The notes below the pieces were generated by a model, which was not told where the DNA came from, did not search any database, and was given only the letters and a program-made list of their open reading frames with translations. 64,000 bases of DNA from Williamsia muralis NBRC 105860 (GTDB taxonomy: Bacteria > Actinomycetota > Actinomycetes > Mycobacteriales > Mycobacteriaceae): positions 744,001 to 808,000 of the forward strand of contig NZ_BDAP01000002.1 of the NCBI RefSeq assembly GCF_001598915.1, read 5' to 3'. Shown one piece after another: positions 17,263 to 25,860 of this stretch; the first letter of the stretch is position 1; each line of letters starts with the position of its first letter. The translations under genes were made by a program, and so were the position numbers.

Positions 17263-18018
17263 ATGACCGACCTGACCGACCGCACTGATCTGCCCCGAAC
17301 TGATCTGCCCGGACGCGATGAGCCAGGCCACGCGAACACACCGCTGGTCCGATGGCTCACCGCCGAAGGCGTGGAGCGTGATCTGGCGCCGGCTGATCTC
17401 ATCGAGATCGGTCACGGTCTGCGAAAGTTCATGCTGCCGTTCCAGTTTGCGATCAACGAGATCGTCACGAAGATCGAGATCCTGCGCGACGAGTTCGCCT
17501 ACCTCAACGACTACAACCCGATCGAGCACATCAGCTCGCGGGTCAAGACCCCCGAGAGCCTGCTGGCCAAGGCCCGACGCCGCGACATCCCGGTGGACCC
17601 CGAATCGCTGGCCAACCGTCTCGACGACATCGCCGGCGTGCGTGTGACCTGCAGCTTCATCTCTGATGCGTACCGGCTCACCGAGCTGCTCTGCGCGCAG
17701 CCCGACGTGCGGACGCTACAGACCAAGGACTACATCGCAGAGCCCAAGCCGAATGGCTACCGTGGCCTGCACACCATCGTCGAGACGCCGGTGAACCTCA
17801 GCACCGGCCAGCTGCCGGTGAAGGTGGAACTACAGGTTCGGACCATCGCCATGGATTTCTGGGCGAGCCTCGAGCACAAGATCTACTACAAGTACGACCG
17901 CACCGTGCCGGCCCACCTGCTCGACGAACTGACCGTCGCGGCCGGCACCGCCAACGTGCTCGATCAGCGGATGCAGGCCATCCGCAACGAGATCCACGGT
18001 GTGACCGGTGAGCGTTGA
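17263..18018 (+). CDS. Small alarmone synthetase (RelA/SpoT-type GTP pyrophosphokinase domain only)
   Basis: 251 residues with a single synthetase domain and no HD hydrolase, TGS or ACT domain. Key motifs are intact: RLDDIAGVRVTC, KPNGYRGLHTIVE (the guanine-stacking tyrosine) and VELQVRTIAMDFWASLEHK with the catalytic glutamate. This matches small alarmone synthetases of the RelQ/RelP type, which make (p)ppGpp from ATP and GDP/GTP. The N-terminus carries a short repeated DRTDLPRTDLPGRDE stretch. ATG 17263 is chosen over 17224 because it matches the family start. The gene is divergent from the permease and nearly abuts the convergent nfo gene (4-bp gap). Confidence 0.88.
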   Translation: MTDLTDRTDLPRTDLPGRDEPGHANTPLVRWLTAEGVERDLAPADLIEIGHGLRKFMLPFQFAINEIVTKIEILRDEFAYLNDYNPIEHISSRVKTPESLLAKARRRDIPVDPESLANRLDDIAGVRVTCSFISDAYRLTELLCAQPDVRTLQTKDYIAEPKPNGYRGLHTIVETPVNLSTGQLPVKVELQVRTIAMDFWASLEHKIYYKYDRTVPAHLLDELTVAAGTANVLDQRMQAIRNEIHGVTGER

Positions 18019-18022
18019 ATCC

Positions 18023-18796
18023 TCAGCTGAGGGCTTCGCGTAGATACTGCACGTCGTCGGCGAGACCCTCTTCGGGGGTTTCCAGGATCACCGGCGCGTC
18101 GGCGGCCCTGGCGACGGCGACGAGGACGTCGGGGTCGATGTGACCGGACGTGAGGTTGGCGTGCCGGTCGCGGGCCGAGTCGAACTCGTCGCGGGAGTTG
18201 TTCAGGTGGAGCAGGTCGATGCGGCCGGTGATCGCCCTGACCCGTTCGACGATGTCCACGAGGTCTTCGCCCCCGGCCCATGCGTGGCAGGTGTCGAGGC
18301 AGAAACCGGCGTTGTCGAAATCGCCGACGGCCTCCCACAGGCGCTCGATGTTCTCGAGGCTGCGGGCCAAGGCGTTGTCACCACCGGCGGTGTTCTCGAT
18401 GAGGATTGGGACGGGGAAGCCACCCTTGTCGGCGGCCCGCTCAAAGAGCTTGCGCCAGTTCTCGTATCCGGTCGCCGCGTCTTCGTCGTCGCGGAGGTGT
18501 CCACCGTGCACGACCAGCCCGAAGGCGCCGAGGTCGGCGGCCGCCTGGGCCTGGTTGATGACCGCCTGCCGAGACGGCATCCGCAGCCTGTTGTTGAGGC
18601 TGGCGACGTTGATGCGGTACGAACTGTGCACCACGACGTCGATCGGGGAGTCCCGGATCTGCTGGGCCAGGGGGTGCGGATGAGGCTTACCCCACTCCTG
18701 TGGATCGGTGACGAACATCTGCAACACCTCGGCGCCGAGTTCTTCGGCTCTGCCGATGGGATCGTTGTCTTGTCGTACGTGGGCACCAATGCGCAT
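18023..18796 (-). CDS. nfo: Endonuclease IV (AP endonuclease, deoxyribonuclease IV)
   Basis: 257 residues, a TIM-barrel AP endonuclease that nicks DNA 5' to abasic sites in base-excision repair. Metal-ligand motifs are in order: MRIGAH, VVHSSY, VVHGGH, ILIENTAGG, CLDTCHAWAGG, HLNNSRDEFDSARDRH and VILETPEE. The length is at the short end of the family, like the mycobacterial enzyme. It is convergent with the alarmone synthetase gene, with 4 bp between the stops. Confidence 0.93.
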   Translation of the reverse strand: MRIGAHVRQDNDPIGRAEELGAEVLQMFVTDPQEWGKPHPHPLAQQIRDSPIDVVVHSSYRINVASLNNRLRMPSRQAVINQAQAAADLGAFGLVVHGGHLRDDEDAATGYENWRKLFERAADKGGFPVPILIENTAGGDNALARSLENIERLWEAVGDFDNAGFCLDTCHAWAGGEDLVDIVERVRAITGRIDLLHLNNSRDEFDSARDRHANLTSGHIDPDVLVAVARAADAPVILETPEEGLADDVQYLREALS

Positions 18797-18912
18797 GCGT
18801 CCACCTTATGGCGTCTGCCCTTATCGCTGAACCACAGGTATTTCTCTGCCGGTGCGAGCAGAGTGGGACTGGTCAATGGGGTGGAGCAACTTTTCTTCGA
18901 AAGGTGTTAGAC

Positions 18913-20313
18913 GTGGAACGGTTGAGTGGTCTTGACGCGTCCTTCCTGTATCTGGAGACGCGGTCGCAGTTGATGCACATCATCGGGTTGATCGAGCTGG
19001 ATCCCGAGACGGTGCAAGGGGGCTATTCGTTCGCGAAGATGCGCGACGAGCTGGAACGACGGATCGGGGCGTTGCCGACGTTCCGTCGAAAGGTGCGGGA
19101 CTCGATCCTCAACCTCGACCATCCGGTGTGGGTCGAGGACCGCAATTTCGACATCGAACGGCATGTGCACCGGGTGGCGGTGCCCGCGCCCGGTGGTCAG
19201 CAGGAGCTCGCCGATTTCTGCGCGCACATCGCTGGGGTCCCACTCGACCGCAGCAAGCCGTTGTGGGAGATGTGGGTCATCGAGGGACTGGCCGACGGCA
19301 AGATCGCGGTGTTGCTCCGGATGCACCACGCCGGCGTCGATGGCGTGACCGCCTCGGACCTGCTGGCCCAATTGTGCACTCTCACACCGGAACCACCGGA
19401 ACTCGACGACGTTTCCCTGTCCCGCACCGCGGGCGACTCCTCGCTCCTCGGCCTCGCCGCCGACGGCGCTCTCCAGATCGCCAGGCGGCCGCTCAGTTTC
19501 GCGCGGCTGCTGCCCAAGACGGCACAGGTTCCTTTCGAGTGGGTGTCGCGAGCGTTGCGTGGTGAGGCCATGCCGGCCCCGTTCCGGGCTCCACGGACAC
19601 CGTTCAACAGGTCGATCACCCCGCATCGCAGCATCGCCTACACACAGGTGTCGCTCACCGACCTCAAGCGGATCAAGGATCACTTCGGGGTCAAACTCAA
19701 CGACGTGGTGCTCAGCGTGTGTGCCGGTGCACTGCGCAACTACCTCGACGACCGGGGTGAACTGCCGGAACAGCCGCTGGTGGCGATGGTCCCGGTGTCG
19801 GTGCACGGCGACAACGACGACGACCTCGTCACGCAGGGAACCAACAAGGTGACCGGCATGTTCACCAAGCTGGCCACCGACGTGGCCGATCCGGTGGAGC
19901 GCATCACGACGATCGGTGAGCAGGTGCGCAAGTCAAAGGACCATCACGGCTCGATGGACTCCAACCTGCTGCGTGGCTGGGCGCAGTTCATCCCACCTGC
20001 CACGATGGGTCTGGCGATGAAGCTGTACTCGTCGAACGAGTTGGCCGAACATCACCCGCCGGTCTTCAACCTGGTCATATCCAACGTTCCCGGGCCCGAC
20101 TTCCCGCTGTACTACCTCGGCGCCAAGATCGACGCGATGTACCCGCTCGGGCCGGTGTTCCACGGTTCGGGCGTCAACATCACCGTCTTCTCGCAGAACG
20201 GGCACCTCAACATCGGAGCCATCGCCTGCAAAGAGCACGTGCCCGACCCTTGGCCGCTGATGCACGCGTTCGAACACGAGGTGAAGGCGCTGCTCGAAGC
20301 GTGCGATCCGTGA
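18913..20313 (+). CDS. Wax ester synthase/diacylglycerol acyltransferase (WS/DGAT)
   Basis: 466 residues from GTG 18913 (VERLSGLDASFLYLET is the family start; AAAGG at 18899-18903). It has the catalytic MHHAGVDGVTA motif (HHxxxDG), the SKPLWEMW motif and KLNDVVLSVCAGALR, all diagnostic for the family. These enzymes transfer acyl-CoA to diacylglycerol or fatty alcohol to make storage lipid at the membrane. Mycolic-acid actinobacteria carry many copies. It is convergent with a hydrolase gene. Confidence 0.93.
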   Translation: MERLSGLDASFLYLETRSQLMHIIGLIELDPETVQGGYSFAKMRDELERRIGALPTFRRKVRDSILNLDHPVWVEDRNFDIERHVHRVAVPAPGGQQELADFCAHIAGVPLDRSKPLWEMWVIEGLADGKIAVLLRMHHAGVDGVTASDLLAQLCTLTPEPPELDDVSLSRTAGDSSLLGLAADGALQIARRPLSFARLLPKTAQVPFEWVSRALRGEAMPAPFRAPRTPFNRSITPHRSIAYTQVSLTDLKRIKDHFGVKLNDVVLSVCAGALRNYLDDRGELPEQPLVAMVPVSVHGDNDDDLVTQGTNKVTGMFTKLATDVADPVERITTIGEQVRKSKDHHGSMDSNLLRGWAQFIPPATMGLAMKLYSSNELAEHHPPVFNLVISNVPGPDFPLYYLGAKIDAMYPLGPVFHGSGVNITVFSQNGHLNIGAIACKEHVPDPWPLMHAFEHEVKALLEACDP

Positions 20314-20331
20314 CCCCTTGATGCCGCGGGC

Positions 20332-21234
20332 CTAGACCGGGGCGGTCTCCTTCACGTCTGCGGTGACGCGCCGTGCTGCGTCCAAGAACTTCGGGATGAA
20401 CTCGTCGGCTTCGAGCACGCAGCACGCGTGTCCGCCGTTCACCTCGACGGTGAGTACACCGGGGATGTTGTCGGTCAGCAGTCGTTGGCGCCACAGCGGG
20501 ATCACGCGATCCTTCAGCGAGAGCAGGACTGCGGTGGGCACATCGATCTCGCCCAGCCATGGCTGAGAGTCGAAGTAGCTCATGCCGTCTCCGAGGGTGC
20601 CCAGCCGCGACACCGGGGTCGAGAGGAATTGACGTAGCGCCCACACGGTGTCGGGCACCGAACGGTCGTCGAGTTTGGCGGCCTCGGGTTGCACGTGTGG
20701 CGGATGGATCACCTTCATCAACCTGCCGATGTTCGACATGTTGGTCTGCCGCTGTGGGTCGTGGCTGCCGAAGAATGGTCCGGTGGAGCACAGCACCATT
20801 GCAGTGACCCGGCCCGGATGCCGTCGCCAGACCAATTGCGCGATACCGCCTCCCATCGAGAAGCCGGCGACCGTGAAGGTGTTGATGCCCAGGACGTCGG
20901 CAAGGGCGGCGACGTCGTCTGCGCAGTCGTCGAGGTCGAAAGGCTTGTTGCGGATACCGCGGCCGTGCCAGCGTTGGTCGAGGGTGATCACCCGGAACTC
21001 CTGGTTCAGCTGGGGGATCAGTGGATACCAGCACAGCAGACCGGTGGTGAGGACTGAATGCAGCAAGAAGATGGCCGGCGCGTCCCTGGGTCCGGAGTCG
21101 GTGACGAACGTGGAGCCACGCCCCGGCAGGTGAATCATGTGGCCGTGAGGGAGGTCGTGTACGGGGTACGGCTCGATCATCTTGTCGACGCGCGACAGGA
21201 CCTGATTGCGGACCGACTGCAGCACATTTCGCAC
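20332..21234 (-). CDS. Alpha/beta-fold hydrolase
   Basis: 300 residues with the hydrolase fold landmarks: oxyanion stretch AIFLLHSVLTTGLLCW, DQRWHGRG after strand 4, nucleophile elbow GFSMGGG, and the late D-R (SLKDRVIPLWR) and H (NGGHACCVLE) positions of the triad. The normal HG after the third strand is replaced by HS. Substrate is unknown; the neighbouring WS/DGAT suggests lipid esters (weak inference). Confidence 0.85.
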   Translation of the reverse strand: MRNVLQSVRNQVLSRVDKMIEPYPVHDLPHGHMIHLPGRGSTFVTDSGPRDAPAIFLLHSVLTTGLLCWYPLIPQLNQEFRVITLDQRWHGRGIRNKPFDLDDCADDVAALADVLGINTFTVAGFSMGGGIAQLVWRRHPGRVTAMVLCSTGPFFGSHDPQRQTNMSNIGRLMKVIHPPHVQPEAAKLDDRSVPDTVWALRQFLSTPVSRLGTLGDGMSYFDSQPWLGEIDVPTAVLLSLKDRVIPLWRQRLLTDNIPGVLTVEVNGGHACCVLEADEFIPKFLDAARRVTADVKETAPV

Positions 21235-21275
21235 CGCACCGACGTTACGGGAAAACGGTCGCAGCGGTCGGCCGG

Positions 21276-22412
21276 TCAGGTCTTCTCGACCAGATACAGG
21301 TGCTCGGTGACGTGGGTGTTGCGTCCGCCGAGGTTTCGGCTGCCACGGAAAGTGTTGTAGCGCTGAGTGATCTCGGTGACCGGGCCGACGTCGGCGAGGA
21401 TCTCGCGCATCTGTTCCGGCGAGATGTATCCCTCGTCGTTGTAGGAGATCAGGACAAACCTGGTGTCGAGGTCGTCGATGAGACGTGCCAGCAACGGGCC
21501 AGCGGTGGACCGGACGTTGTACCCCGAGCGATTCCAGTCGCGGGGGATGCCCGATACGCGGCTCATCTGCGCGGGCTCCCGGTTCTCGGCGATCAGGTTG
21601 AGCATGAAGTAATTGGAACCGTATGGGTGCTGGTTGTACGGGGGATCGAGATAGGCCACGTCCACCGGCCCGATGAGGTCGGGCAGATCGGCGGCGTCGG
21701 CCTGCAGGATCTGGCGTTCGGCGTGGTGAACACTCAAGACCGGTGGGGTCAGGACGATCTGTCGGGTGATGCGGCCCAAGGCGTCGGCGGCGGTACCACC
21801 GAACCTCCCGATGCCCGTTCCGCGGTCTTTGTAGAAGCCCTTGAACACCCCGGAAGTGTTGGCGTGCACGGACGCAGCCGAGAGCAGCGGTCCGAGGAGC
21901 AGCGACCGCATCGGCTGCGGCCGGGCATGAATCAGCGCGACGTACGCGTCGAGTCGACGGGCGTTGTCCGTGGTGTAAAAGACCCGCTCACCCTGCGCGA
22001 TTCGGCTGTCGTCGGCGGGTGCGTAGTGACGGGCGATGAAACCGTCTGTGCGGAAACCTGATTCGACCTCGGCGTTGATCTCGGCGACGGCAGAACGGAC
22101 CGCCCCGTCGTCGATCTCGCTCGTGTTGGTCAAATAACATTCGCTGATGACACGCGCGTAGCTCTCGAGGTCGTTGCTGATCACGACGTCCGACCGGGCC
22201 TTCGCGAGCCGGGACACCACGCCGCTACCCGAGAACGCGTCGAGTGTCACCAACGGCCGACCGAGCCGTTGTTGTACGGACGCCAGTGCGTCATCGACCA
22301 TGCCGAGCAGCTGACGTTTGTTGCCGAGGTAGGTGATCAGCTGGGTGGTCCGGTAGATGACCTCGTCATCTGCAGAAGGGGCCACGGACACAGCCCGAAG
22401 CCTATCGCTCAC
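21276..22412 (-). CDS. DNA adenine N6-methyltransferase, D12 class (Dam-like), orphan
   Basis: About 378 residues from GTG 22412; the frame is open further upstream but that part overlaps another gene. Motifs of the D12 class are clear: TYLGNKRQLL (motif X), DAFSGSGVVSRLAKA (SAM-binding motif I) and VAYLDPPYNQHPYG (catalytic DPPY). The enzyme should methylate adenine in a short DNA motif that cannot be read from the sequence. No restriction endonuclease, specificity subunit or phage gene is adjacent; only a 76-residue protein is encoded upstream. It may be a solitary epigenetic methyltransferase or a relic of a restriction system. Confidence 0.85.
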   Translation of the reverse strand: MSDRLRAVSVAPSADDEVIYRTTQLITYLGNKRQLLGMVDDALASVQQRLGRPLVTLDAFSGSGVVSRLAKARSDVVISNDLESYARVISECYLTNTSEIDDGAVRSAVAEINAEVESGFRTDGFIARHYAPADDSRIAQGERVFYTTDNARRLDAYVALIHARPQPMRSLLLGPLLSAASVHANTSGVFKGFYKDRGTGIGRFGGTAADALGRITRQIVLTPPVLSVHHAERQILQADAADLPDLIGPVDVAYLDPPYNQHPYGSNYFMLNLIAENREPAQMSRVSGIPRDWNRSGYNVRSTAGPLLARLIDDLDTRFVLISYNDEGYISPEQMREILADVGPVTEITQRYNTFRGSRNLGGRNTHVTEHLYLVEKT

Positions 22413-22492
22413 GTGTGGGGGATCCGGCGGTGTCTCGGTGCGGCGGTGTCTTGGTGCGCAGCTGTGTCTCGGTGTTGGGGTTTGCCGGTGTG

Positions 22493-22723
22493 TCAGTCGT
22501 CGAGGCAGAGTTCGGTTTCGATGCTGATGGGTACGCCCGTGGCGATCAGCAGTCGGCAGGGGGCCTCGGAGTCGCGGTAGAGGCTCAGCCATTGGTGCCC
22601 GCGGCTGCCATCGGCGTAGACCGCCTCGAGTGTGCGGTTGAGCCGCGCCTCGGCCTCGTTGTTGATGATGTAGCGCTGGTCGCCGTATCGCAGATACTTG
22701 TTGGGCACGCGGGTAACCTCCAC
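22493..22723 (-). CDS. Small hypothetical protein (76 aa) upstream of the D12 methyltransferase
   Basis: 76 residues beginning MEVTRVPNKYLRYGDQRY, with no membrane segment and no motif recognised. The composition (charged, with Tyr and Leu) and clean start fit a folded small protein. It ends 80 bp before the methyltransferase start on the same strand, so the two may be co-transcribed. A functional link is only an inference. Confidence 0.55.
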   Translation of the reverse strand: MEVTRVPNKYLRYGDQRYIINNEAEARLNRTLEAVYADGSRGHQWLSLYRDSEAPCRLLIATGVPISIETELCLDD

Positions 22724-22888
22724 CGGCTTGATCTGTTCCGTCCACGTTCAGTGTGACTCAGACCACGAAATGTGTTCACCGGTTTCATCCGGCAAGATCC
22801 GGCAAACTTCGCCTAGGTTGTTGGTGGGAACATTCTGCGAATTCTGGGCGAACAGCGGGTATCGAATGCGTATGCGGGGGCCTCGACA

Positions 22889-23968
22889 ATGAGCACACAG
22901 GAGGTCGAGCGGTCCGACGTGGCGTCGGAAAGCGCTGTGGACCGGTTGCCGATGCCTTGGTGGCGCAATCTGCGGGTGTGGCGCTGGGTTGCGACAACCC
23001 TGTGGCTGGGCGTCGTCGTGGCGCACCTGATCTTCCTCGGCCTCGCGTTCGACCGGACGCGCTTGATCTTGCTGATGTGCCTGGGTCTGGCCGCAGCGAG
23101 TATCGGGCGGCGACGGGTCACCACGGTGATCATCGATTGGCTGCCATTTGCCGGGATACTCCTGCTCTACGACTTCACCCGGAACATCGCCCAGTGGATG
23201 GGGATGCCGACGCACTGGTCGCTCGCCGCAGACTTCGACCACATGTTGTTCGGGGTGAATCCGACGGTGTGGTTGCAAGAACGCCTGAAGCAACCCGACA
23301 CGCCCTGGTGGGAAGTCTTCACCAGCGTCGTCTACATGTCGTACTTCATCATCCCGTATGCGGCTGCCGCAGTGTTGTGGCTGCGCAATCGCCACGCGTG
23401 GCGACGGTACGCGGCCGGCTTCCTGATCACGACGTTTGTGGCGCTGGTGGGATACACCCTGCTGCCCGCAGCGCCGCCGTGGGCCGCCGCCCGGTGCACC
23501 TCGGAGCAGGTCGCGGACTATCCGCGCGCACCCGAATGTATGAATCAGCTCTATGCCGATGATGGTGGACTGCTCGGGGAGCTGGAGCCGCAGAACGCGG
23601 GCGCCCAGCCCTACGTCGAACGCATCTCCGCGCGTGGGTGGGAAGTGCTCGACATCCACGCCGCTTCCAACCTGCTCCAGTTGGGTCAGGCGAAAGCCAA
23701 TCTTGTTGCCGCGATCCCGTCGTTGCATGCGGGGTTGACGATGTTCCTGGCGCTGTTCATGTGGCCACGCGTGCGTGCACTCGGGCGAACGTTGTTCCTC
23801 GGCTACGCCGTTGCGATGGCCTTCACGTTGGTCTACACGGCCGAACACTATGTGCTCGACATCCTCCTCGGATGGGGGCTCGCTGCTGCTGTGGTGGTGG
23901 GCGTCGATGTTGTGGACAAGCGGTTGATCGCCAGAAGGAATCGATCGCCGGTCCCGCAGTCGGTGTGA
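22889..23968 (+). CDS. PAP2-superfamily membrane phosphatase/phosphotransferase (AUR1/Ipt-like)
   Basis: 359 residues with about six to eight membrane segments. The C-terminal half has the PAP2-type catalytic pattern AAIPSLHAG followed by YTAEHYVLDILLG (the second histidine and aspartate). A conserved LLPAAPPWAAARC loop precedes it, as in the inositol-phosphoryl-transferase (AUR1) branch. Such proteins dephosphorylate or transfer lipid-linked phosphate groups at the outer face of the membrane. The precise substrate is unknown. Confidence 0.87.
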   Translation: MSTQEVERSDVASESAVDRLPMPWWRNLRVWRWVATTLWLGVVVAHLIFLGLAFDRTRLILLMCLGLAAASIGRRRVTTVIIDWLPFAGILLLYDFTRNIAQWMGMPTHWSLAADFDHMLFGVNPTVWLQERLKQPDTPWWEVFTSVVYMSYFIIPYAAAAVLWLRNRHAWRRYAAGFLITTFVALVGYTLLPAAPPWAAARCTSEQVADYPRAPECMNQLYADDGGLLGELEPQNAGAQPYVERISARGWEVLDIHAASNLLQLGQAKANLVAAIPSLHAGLTMFLALFMWPRVRALGRTLFLGYAVAMAFTLVYTAEHYVLDILLGWGLAAAVVVGVDVVDKRLIARRNRSPVPQSV

Positions 23969-24003
23969 GTGGCTCGGCCGTTCGACAGCTCGGGGCGGCG
24001 GCC

Positions 24004-24960
24004 TCATGTGGCCACTGAATCGATCACCGCGCGCACGGCCTCTTCGAGTTGGGTCAATCCGGGTTCCTCGATGGGATAGTGCCCGCAATTGGTCAGTCGG
24101 ACAACGGTGTTCGGGCCCGGTACCTTTGCCAGGAACCGTTCGCTGAGCGCGGCCGGGGTCCAGCGGTCGGCTCCCGGGTGTACCAGGGTGATCGCTGGGC
24201 CGCCGTACTGCGCCGGTGCGGTGTGTCGGTAGGTGAACCAGTCGGAAAGGAATCCGAGCGGTACGCGACCGCCACCTCCTCGGGGGTCTGCCGCGCACAG
24301 CCGGGTCAGTCCAGGGTTGTTGCTCATGGCGCTCATCCGGGCCGGCCATCGAATCGGCACCATCACGTCGCCCGCCCATCGCGACAACAGGGGGAGAGTA
24401 TGTGGAGCGTTCATGCCGAGAGGCGCCCAGCGGGATACGGCTCCTCGAGCGGAGCTGTCCGACGTGTCGAGCAGACAGGTTGCAACCACAGCTGCGGCAG
24501 TGCCTGTCCGACTGGCTGTTTCGTAGGCCAGCATGCCGCCCATGCTTGCGCCGAACAGAACCAGGGGTCTCGGGTCGTCTCGGGTCTCCTCCATCACGAA
24601 GTCGCACAGCAGATCAACCCAGTCGCGGTAGCGGACCTTCGCCGGGTCGGCGGTCTCGGTGCGTCCGTAGAGCGGAAGATCAAGTGCCAGTACGTCTGCG
24701 TCGCCGGGGGTCGCCACCGCGGTGAATGGCCACAGCGCACCCGAATGGCCGCCGGCTCCGTGGATGATCAGCACTCGTGCCGGCGCAGACGGGTTCTCAG
24801 CCCTTGCCACGTGCACGAGGTGACGACCCCACGGCCACCAGGTGGCGACCGGTGCCTGCATCGCGGTTCGGTAGCGCTGCGGAAGGAATCGGGCGTATTC
24901 GGCGACGTCGCTATATTCGACTTCGTTCATCTTTTGAGCATCAACGGAGGTCGAGGGCAT
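24004..24960 (-). CDS. Alpha/beta-fold hydrolase divergent from a TetR regulator
   Basis: 318 residues from ATG 24960; ATG 24930 and ATG 24972 are also possible and none has a strong ribosome site. Hydrolase landmarks: VLIIHGAGGHSG (oxyanion), nucleophile elbow LFGASMGGM, and the late NCGHYPIEEPG histidine. Substrate is unknown. The TetR gene starts 21 bp away on the other strand, so TetR control of both is likely (inference). Confidence 0.82.
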   Translation of the reverse strand: MPSTSVDAQKMNEVEYSDVAEYARFLPQRYRTAMQAPVATWWPWGRHLVHVARAENPSAPARVLIIHGAGGHSGALWPFTAVATPGDADVLALDLPLYGRTETADPAKVRYRDWVDLLCDFVMEETRDDPRPLVLFGASMGGMLAYETASRTGTAAAVVATCLLDTSDSSARGAVSRWAPLGMNAPHTLPLLSRWAGDVMVPIRWPARMSAMSNNPGLTRLCAADPRGGGGRVPLGFLSDWFTYRHTAPAQYGGPAITLVHPGADRWTPAALSERFLAKVPGPNTVVRLTNCGHYPIEEPGLTQLEEAVRAVIDSVAT

Positions 24961-24981
24961 GGCAACTCGCATTGAGGTCTC

Positions 24982-25587
24982 ATGAGCCGCGCCCGGAAAA
25001 CGCCTGTTCAGGACCGATCTCGCTTCATGGTCGACGTGATCCTGGAGGCAGCTACTCGCGTTTTCGACAGCGAAGGTGCAGCCGGGACGACCAACCGCAT
25101 CGCCGATGTGGCCGGAGTGTCGATCGGATCGCTGTACCAGTACTTCCCGAACAAGCACGCGATCATGGCCGCGCTGGCGTGGAGGCATCTCGAGGAGTCG
25201 CAGGCAGCCCTCTCGAAGTTGTGCGACCGCTTCGACACGACGGCGCCGAATCGCGTCGAGATGGTGACCACAATGGTCGAGACGGTGGTGCGGCTCAACG
25301 GCAGTCATCCCCGCACCTTTGCGGTCCTGCGTGAACACACGCCGCGAACTCCCGAATTGGTTGACGCGTTCACCGCCCTCACCATTGATATGACCGCGCG
25401 ACTCGTGCCGCACCTCATCCGTACCGGCACGCCGTCTGCGGACGCCCCTCTGCAAGCCCGCCTGCTGGCGGCCTCCATCGACGGGCAAGTACATCAGTTG
25501 ATCGCGACCGCCATCACTGCCGACGATCGAGAACGATTGTGCGCCGCCATCATTGCCGGTCTGATGGCGACCGACCAGCCGTTGTGA
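24982..25587 (+). CDS. TetR-family transcriptional regulator
   Basis: 201 residues. The N-terminal helix-turn-helix reads TNRIADVAGVSIGSLYQYFPNKHAI (~35-59), a typical TetR DNA-binding domain. The C-terminal ligand domain is not of a recognised type. It is divergent from the alpha/beta hydrolase with 21 bp between starts, so it probably represses that gene and itself. No clear palindrome could be picked out in the short gap. Confidence 0.88.
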   Translation: MSRARKTPVQDRSRFMVDVILEAATRVFDSEGAAGTTNRIADVAGVSIGSLYQYFPNKHAIMAALAWRHLEESQAALSKLCDRFDTTAPNRVEMVTTMVETVVRLNGSHPRTFAVLREHTPRTPELVDAFTALTIDMTARLVPHLIRTGTPSADAPLQARLLAASIDGQVHQLIATAITADDRERLCAAIIAGLMATDQPL

Positions 25588-25701
25588 CACCGGCCCGGAG
25601 CGGCTGGACAGCACGCCCGAACGACTCTGGAGATTGACTTTCGCCCACATGCAGGTTGGACGCGGTCGGGTGTCGGAAGGATTCACCCAAACGATCTACA
25701 T

Positions 25702-25717
25702 ACGAACAGGTGTTCGA
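25702..25717. promoter_or_regulatory. LexA (SOS) box upstream of a DUF222/HNH gene
   Basis: ACGAACAGGTGTTCGA matches the mycobacterial SOS consensus TCGAAC-N4-GTTCGA at 11 of 12 defined positions. It lies ~145 bp before the HNH gene start. In Mycobacterium tuberculosis several 13E12-type genes are LexA-regulated, which supports the reading. The rest of 25588-25860 holds only the short repeats at 25803-25844. Confidence 0.7.
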
Positions 25718-25802
25718 GTCAGTAGAGTGATGACACGCTGATCGTCCGCTAGACCTGACTCTGAGATACGTGTGACTACGCCACCATTGTGATCGGCTGT
25801 CC

Positions 25803-25844
25803 CAATGTTGCTGTCGCAATGTTGTTGTCTCAGTGTTGTTGTCT
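25803..25844. repeat. Three 14-bp tandem repeats before the HNH gene
   Basis: CAATGTTGCTGTCG, CAATGTTGTTGTCT and CAGTGTTGTTGTCT follow each other without gaps and end just before the GGAGGGGG ribosome site. They lie in the untranslated leader or the promoter. Confidence 0.75.
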
Positions 25845-25860
25845 TGGAGGGGGTGTGGTG

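Noticed and set aside
22748-24607. A 619-codon open frame on the minus strand opposite the PAP2-type gene
   Set aside because: It is Arg/His-rich without a pattern; the plus-strand frame has the PAP2 catalytic motifs.
25789-25860. Longer start for the first HNH gene at ATG 25789
   Set aside because: The extension would translate the tandem repeats and ignores the good ribosome site before 25861.
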